Shown piece by piece: positions 59,909-64,000 of a DNA stretch of 64,000 nt. Source of the DNA: JAEMQF01 sp963850525 (lineage in GTDB: Bacteria; Pseudomonadota; Gammaproteobacteria; Burkholderiales; Burkholderiaceae_C); NCBI GenBank assembly GCA_963850525.1, contig CAWKLQ010000008.1:1-64000 (forward strand). Reading direction: 5' to 3'. Under the pieces are notes generated by a model. The model saw only the letters and a program-made list of their open reading frames with translations. It had not been told where the DNA came from and searched no databases. The stretch's first letter is position 1; every line of letters begins with the position of its first letter. A program made the translations under genes and the position numbers.

Positions 59909-60633
59909 TGCATTGGCTGCGCGGGCCGGACGACGCGCTGCCCGACACGCGCCACGCCTTGCCTGCCGACTCCGACGCTCCCGGCCTGCTTGCCGCCGGC
60001 GGTGAGCTGACGCCGCGCCGCCTCGAAGAGGCCTACTCGAAGGGGGTCTTCCCGTGGTACAGCGACGGTCAACCGGTGCTCTGGTGGTCGCCAGATCCGC
60101 GCATGGTGCTGCCGGTGAGCGAATTCAAGGTGTCGCGCTCCTTTCGCAAGACCCTCGCCCGCTTCGTGCGAACCCCGGCCTGCGAGGTTCGCATCGACAC
60201 GGCGTTTCCCACGGTGATCGAGGCGTGCTCCGCAATGCCGCGCCACGGGCAGGCGGGGACGTGGATCGTACCGGCGATGATCGCCGCGTACCGCAGCTGG
60301 CACGCGGCCGGGCGTGTGCACAGCTTTGAGACTTGGGTCGACGGGCAACTCGTGGGCGGCCTGTATGGCGTCAGCCTGGGCCGCATGTTCTTCGGCGAGT
60401 CGATGTTTTCGCTGCAGCCCGACGCGTCGAAGATCGCGCTCGCCGCGCTGGTGTGTTTTTGCCGGGAGCACGCGGTAGCGACGATCGATTGCCAGCAACG
60501 CACCGAACACCTGACCTCGCTCGGCGCGCGCGAAGTGCAGCGCAGCGAATTCGAGCACGTCCTGGCGGCGGGCCTGAGCAAGCCGACCATCGTCGAATGG
60601 ACTTATCATGCAAATCACTGGCGCCATCTCTAA
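59905..60633 (+). CDS. aat: Leucyl/phenylalanyl-tRNA--protein transferase
   Basis: 242 residues from ATG 59905. GLLAAGGELTPRRLEEAYSKGVFPWY, PVLWWSPDPRMVL, GVSLGRMFFGESMFS, and DCQQRTEHLTSLGAREVQR are the conserved Aat motifs. It adds Leu or Phe to N-terminal Arg or Lys, marking proteins for ClpS-ClpAP. Overlaps the CoA ligase stop and precedes bpt, the second N-degron transferase. Confidence 0.96.
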   Translation: MMHWLRGPDDALPDTRHALPADSDAPGLLAAGGELTPRRLEEAYSKGVFPWYSDGQPVLWWSPDPRMVLPVSEFKVSRSFRKTLARFVRTPACEVRIDTAFPTVIEACSAMPRHGQAGTWIVPAMIAAYRSWHAAGRVHSFETWVDGQLVGGLYGVSLGRMFFGESMFSLQPDASKIALAALVCFCREHAVATIDCQQRTEHLTSLGAREVQRSEFEHVLAAGLSKPTIVEWTYHANHWRHL

Positions 60634-60669
60634 AACCTAATTTGAAACCGACGCCCAGGACATCGGCAC

Positions 60670-61416
60670 GTGACGCACCCCAAAGAACTTCCGCTGGCAT
60701 CGCTGCAGTTTTACGCGACGGCGCCCTACCCTTGCAGCTACATTGCCGGGCGCATGGCACGCTCGCAAGTCGCCACACCCAGCCACGTGATCCACGCCGA
60801 TGCCTACTCGGGCCTGGTGGCCAACGGTTTTCGCCGCAGCGGCATGTTCACCTATCGACCGCATTGCGACGGCTGCCGCGCCTGCGTCCCGCTGCGGGTG
60901 CCGGTGCAGACCTTCAAGGCCACGCGCAGCCAGGGGCGCGCGCGCCGCGCCCACGCGACGCTCAAGGCGCGCGTGTTGCGTCTGTGTTTCGTTCCTGAGC
61001 ACTACCAGTTGTACCTGCGCTACCAAGCCGGTCGCCACAGCGGCGGCGGCATGGACCATGACAGCATTGATCAGTACACCCAGTTCTTGCTGCAAAGCAG
61101 AGTCAACTCGCGGCTCGTCGAGTTCCGCGAGCCCAGCGACGACGGCCTGGGCGCGTTGAAAATGGTGTCGATCCTGGACGTGCTGAACGACGGCCTGTCA
61201 GCCGTCTATACCTTCTACGAGCCCGAAGAACGCGCGAGCTACGGCACGTACAACGTGTTGTGGCAAATTGAGCAGACGCGCATGCTCAAACTGCCCTATC
61301 TGTACCTGGGGTACTGGATCGCCGCAAGCGCGAAGATGGCCTACAAGGCGCAGTTCGGTCCACACGAAATTCTCCAAGACGGGCATTGGCGCGCCTCGGG
61401 CCCGCCCGCGGCTTGA
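60670..61416 (+). CDS. bpt: Aspartate/glutamate leucyltransferase (Bpt; arginyltransferase family)
   Basis: 248 residues from GTG 60670. CSYIAGRMARSQVATP, GLVANGFRRSGMFTYRPHCDGCRACVPLRVPV (with the Cys cluster), FVPEHYQLYLRYQAGRHSGGGMD, and LPYLYLGYWIAASAKMAYKAQF are diagnostic of the bacterial arginyltransferase-homologue Bpt. It transfers Leu to N-terminal Asp or Glu. Tandem with aat, so both leucyl-degron enzymes are made together. Confidence 0.95.
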   Translation: MTHPKELPLASLQFYATAPYPCSYIAGRMARSQVATPSHVIHADAYSGLVANGFRRSGMFTYRPHCDGCRACVPLRVPVQTFKATRSQGRARRAHATLKARVLRLCFVPEHYQLYLRYQAGRHSGGGMDHDSIDQYTQFLLQSRVNSRLVEFREPSDDGLGALKMVSILDVLNDGLSAVYTFYEPEERASYGTYNVLWQIEQTRMLKLPYLYLGYWIAASAKMAYKAQFGPHEILQDGHWRASGPPAA

Positions 61417-61455
61417 GCGCATGCCACCGTCCGTGCGCAGCCGCTCGGGTTGAGC

Positions 61456-62448
61456 TCACTGGCCAGGCGTTGCCCCGGAAATCTTCACGACGCGCGCCCA
61501 CTTGGCGATGTCTTCCTGCAGGTAACGACCAAACTCTTCCACGCCCATTTTCATTGCCGTTGCGCCTTGCAGACCCCAAGCGCGCTGGACTTCGGCTTGC
61601 CCGACGATGCGGCCAATTTCCGCGTTCAGGCGCGCAACAATGGGCGCGGGCGTGTTCTTCGGCGCCATCAGGCCCAGCCAGATCGTCGCCTCATAGTCCG
61701 GCACGCCGGCTTCCGAAATCGTGGGCACGTCGGGCAACACCGCCGAGCGCTGCCTGCCGCTCGTCCCGAGCGCCTTGACCTTGCCGCTGCGAATGTGTTC
61801 GACCATCGTCGGAATCGCGTCGAACATCATCTCCAACTGGCCTCCGAGCACGTCGGTGCGGGCTCCTGAGCTGCCTTTGTAGGGGACGTGGAGAATGTCC
61901 ACGCCGGCCATCGCCTTGAAGAGTTCGCCGGCCATGTGGTACGGCGTGCCGGGCCCGCTCGACGCGTACGACATGCCACCCGGCTTCGCCTTGGCCATCT
62001 TCAAGAGTTCCGCGACGCTGCCGGCCGCCAAACCCGACTTGGTCACGAGCACCAGATCGGAGTAGTTGATCGGCGCGATGGGCTCGAAGTCGCGCAAGAG
62101 CTGGAACGGCTTGTTCGGAATCAGCGACTCGTTGACGGTGTGCGTATTCGACATCAGGAGCAGCGTGTACCCGTCCGCAGCGCTCTTGGCCACGGCGTCG
62201 GTTCCGATGATGGAGCCCGCGCCGGGACGGTTGTCGACGATAAAACTCTGGCCGAGCGTCTCCTGCAGCCGTTGGCCGACGAAGCGCGCGTAAATGTCAG
62301 CCGGCCCGCCAGCGGCGAAGGGCACGATGATGCGAACCGAACGCACGGGGTAGTCTTGCGCGCCCGCTGCCGACACTGCGCCCAGTGCCACCCAAGTCAC
62401 CGTGCGCAGCAGGCGCCTCGCCATTTGAAACAGATTCACCAAGCCCAT
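61456..62448 (-). CDS. Bug-type (TctC) tripartite tricarboxylate transporter substrate-binding protein
   Basis: 330 residues from ATG 62448. Signal peptide LLRTVTWVALGAVSAAGA. TctC features: YPVRSVRIIVPFAAGGPADIYARFV, NRPGAGSIIGTDAVAKSAADGYTLLL, YASSGPGTPYHMAGELFKAMAG and VPYKGSSGARTDVLGGQLEMMFD. Periplasmic binding protein for carboxylates; no tctAB membrane genes nearby, as is common for the large orphan Bug family of Burkholderiales. Convergent with bpt. Confidence 0.93.
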   Translation of the reverse strand: MGLVNLFQMARRLLRTVTWVALGAVSAAGAQDYPVRSVRIIVPFAAGGPADIYARFVGQRLQETLGQSFIVDNRPGAGSIIGTDAVAKSAADGYTLLLMSNTHTVNESLIPNKPFQLLRDFEPIAPINYSDLVLVTKSGLAAGSVAELLKMAKAKPGGMSYASSGPGTPYHMAGELFKAMAGVDILHVPYKGSSGARTDVLGGQLEMMFDAIPTMVEHIRSGKVKALGTSGRQRSAVLPDVPTISEAGVPDYEATIWLGLMAPKNTPAPIVARLNAEIGRIVGQAEVQRAWGLQGATAMKMGVEEFGRYLQEDIAKWARVVKISGATPGQ

Positions 62449-62614
62449 TTGAACTCCTCCGAAGCCAGGTCGATGTCACATCGGCGAAGTATCCCCCTCA
62501 ATGCAGGGGGATGCCCCCCTGGTTTTCGCGGCGGCCGGCTTTGCAGCGAGCGCGTTGACGAGTAGCCTTGACTCCGTGAACTGAAAGACAGCAAAACTAT
62601 CGGGAGGTTCAGCC

Positions 62615-62818
62615 ATGTATCACCTGTTGACGCCGGCCGTCAGAGCCCACTACAGCTGCCGCCTCTGCGCCGCAACCAGCTACCGCAACGTTGTCGCGCG
62701 CAATCGGTCTGGGGCACTTCGGGCGACGAGCCAGTACCGCTGTTCCGGATGCGCCTTGACGTTTCAGGACCCGAAGGAGTGGCGATTCTCTCCCGTGCAT
62801 GGCGCGCGGCCGGCGTGA
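62615..62818 (+). CDS. Small zinc-ribbon-like protein
   Basis: 67 residues from ATG 62615, preceded by GGGAGG (62601-62606). Two CxxC pairs, YSCRLCAATSY and YRCSGCALTFQDPKEW, spaced ~27 residues apart, form a probable zinc ribbon; the rest is short and basic. Sequence is consistent with small DNA- or RNA-binding zinc proteins conserved among Burkholderiales, but no named family is recognised. Between a Bug-type gene and the kinase gene; may have its own weak promoter (TTGACT at 62568). Confidence 0.62.
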   Translation: MYHLLTPAVRAHYSCRLCAATSYRNVVARNRSGALRATSQYRCSGCALTFQDPKEWRFSPVHGARPA

Positions 62819-62840
62819 CGCCGGCAGTCAGAGCGCCTTG

Positions 62841-64000
62841 TCAGCGCAGCGACCGCAAGAACTCTTGGCGCTGTGGTTCGGACTCGATGAGATCGGCCAA
62901 CTTGCGATGCAGCTCCGCAATATTGCCCGAATCGTGAGCCGCGCGCTTGATCAGCACTTTTGCCAAGGGACCGACGTGATGCGCCAGTTGTTTTTCGGCG
63001 CGTGACAGCGTTGCCGCATCGAACGCAAATTGCTGATGGCGCGGTTGCGACTTGTTGCCAGGCGTCGTCGACACGCCGGCGCCTGACGCGCCGGACGAGA
63101 AATCACCCTGACTGGACAACCGTGCCAGGCGCGCCCTGAACGTTTCGCGCTCCTGCGGATCGGGGATCTTGTCCACCAGCGTCGCGTAGAACTCGGCGAC
63201 GCTGTGCACATGGCCTGCAGTGGAACGCATCACATGCCTGGCCATCGGCCCGATCAACTCGGTGAGCGCGGACTCGACTGCTGCCCAGGTGGGCGCCGAC
63301 AGGGCGAGCATGACCGCCGTGTCGATGGCCCGGGCGGGATCGACTACCGTCTGCTGCTCCCAGATCGAGCGCGTCACGCCGGCCTGATCGGTGCCCGCCA
63401 CGGTGAACGCAATCGTCGGATCGGACGACATGGCCACGCTGGCTTGCGCAAGCGCCTGCGCAAACTCTGCTGCCGACTGGTAGCGCAGGTCGGCACCTTT
63501 TGTGAGGGCCTTGCTCAACACTTGGTCCAGCACGGGCGGCACGTGCAGCGACAGGCGAGACGGGGGCATCGGGTCGCCCTGCATCACGCGGTGCATCACC
63601 GCGGCGGGCGAATCGGCAGCAAACGGGCTGCGACCGGTCAGCAGCTCGTAGAAGATCACCCCGGCGGCCCACAAGTCGGTGCGGCCGTCGGCGGTATCGC
63701 CCATCAGTTGCTCGGGTGCCATGTGGGTGGGCGTTCCGAGCACCGTGCCCACTTGCGTCATCGACGAGCTTTGAATCCTCGCGATACCGAAATCCATCAC
63801 CTTGATCTTCAGGCCCTGAAGCACCATCACGTTGGCCGGTTTGATGTCGCGGTGCACGACACCGTGCTGATGCGAATACTCCAGCGCAATCAGGAGCTGG
63901 CGCATCACTTCCAGGGAATCGCTGAGGTCGAATCGGCCGCGCTCGCGCATCATTTTGCGCAGCTCGACGCCCTCGACATACTCCATGACGATGTACGCGA
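62841..64000 (-). CDS. Serine/threonine protein kinase (C-terminal part; gene runs off window)
   Basis: The frame stays open to the right edge, so the N-lobe (glycine loop, lysine) is outside. Visible: hinge YIVMEYVEGVELRKMM, catalytic loop HRDIKPANVMVL, DFG region KVMDFGIARIQ, activation segment GTPTHMAPEQL, DLWAAGVIFYELLTGRSPF. After the kinase domain (~185 residues visible) an extra ~190-residue helical tail follows, with no transmembrane segment (unlike many PknB-type kinases). The tail may sense or bind a partner, for example a type VI secretion or phosphatase component, but nothing here shows which. Confidence 0.9.
   Translation of the reverse strand, partial: AYIVMEYVEGVELRKMMRERGRFDLSDSLEVMRQLLIALEYSHQHGVVHRDIKPANVMVLQGLKIKVMDFGIARIQSSSMTQVGTVLGTPTHMAPEQLMGDTADGRTDLWAAGVIFYELLTGRSPFAADSPAAVMHRVMQGDPMPPSRLSLHVPPVLDQVLSKALTKGADLRYQSAAEFAQALAQASVAMSSDPTIAFTVAGTDQAGVTRSIWEQQTVVDPARAIDTAVMLALSAPTWAAVESALTELIGPMARHVMRSTAGHVHSVAEFYATLVDKIPDPQERETFRARLARLSSQGDFSSGASGAGVSTTPGNKSQPRHQQFAFDAATLSRAEKQLAHHVGPLAKVLIKRAAHDSGNIAELHRKLADLIESEPQRQEFLRSLR

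Noticed and set aside
1..64000. CRISPR arrays, prophage, rRNA operons
   Set aside because: No regularly spaced short repeats other than attC sites and IS ends, no phage structural genes, no rRNA sequence seen.

Overview
The window is a GC-rich betaproteobacterial chromosome segment, most likely Burkholderiales. The evidence is the gmk-rpoZ-spoT block, the cysI-DUF934-SUMT sulfite reduction operon, a Bug/TctC-type binding protein, the adjacent aat and bpt genes, and strongly GC-biased codon use. No species call is possible from the sequence alone.

Positions 1-12170 are an integron gene-cassette array without a visible integrase. I find eight attC sites of one 72-bp family, six intact and two split by insertion sequences. 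The cassettes carry a truncated VOC-fold gene, a GNAT acetyltransferase, a TfoX C-terminal-domain protein, a small membrane protein, a predicted lipoprotein RidA, a P-loop NTPase/kinase and a BrnT/BrnA toxin-antitoxin pair. Each complete cassette begins with the reverse complement of its own attC left arm, which fixes the cassette borders. Four kinds of insertion sequence have entered the array: an integrase-type IS with repeated ends (407-2067), two nearly identical IS1111-type elements that each sit at the same internal position of an attC, an IS3 element nested beside the second of these in the same attC, and a truncated IS30 at the chromosomal edge.

Positions 12212-24421 hold an FMN-dependent hydroxy-acid dehydrogenase, a dipeptide-type ABC transporter operon ending in an amidase (with five probable indels in three genes), and a secreted lipase / DUF6351 / DsrE-like lipoprotein group. 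Positions 24423-34867 are a CoA-ester catabolic cluster around a BadI-like ring-opening hydrolase. It has acyl-CoA ligases, acyl-CoA dehydrogenases, SDRs, an enoyl-CoA hydratase, a thioesterase and a MarR regulator, which suggests growth on alicyclic or related carboxylic acids.

Positions 34864-38690 are core genes (gmk, rpoZ, spoT, greB). They are followed by modABC, a 1167-residue fused GltD-like/ferredoxin-reductase flavoprotein, tRNA-Asn, a TonB-dependent receptor behind a TPP riboswitch (probable thiamine uptake), a ferredoxin with its reductase, and the cysI-DUF934-SUMT operon. The remainder contains a patatin-like lipoprotein with a frameshift, a candidate small RNA at 53200-53380, an NhaD-like antiporter, a GGDEF-EAL protein, a GST-VOC-CoA ligase-aat-bpt run, a Bug-type binding protein, a small zinc-ribbon protein and the 3' part of a Ser/Thr kinase gene.
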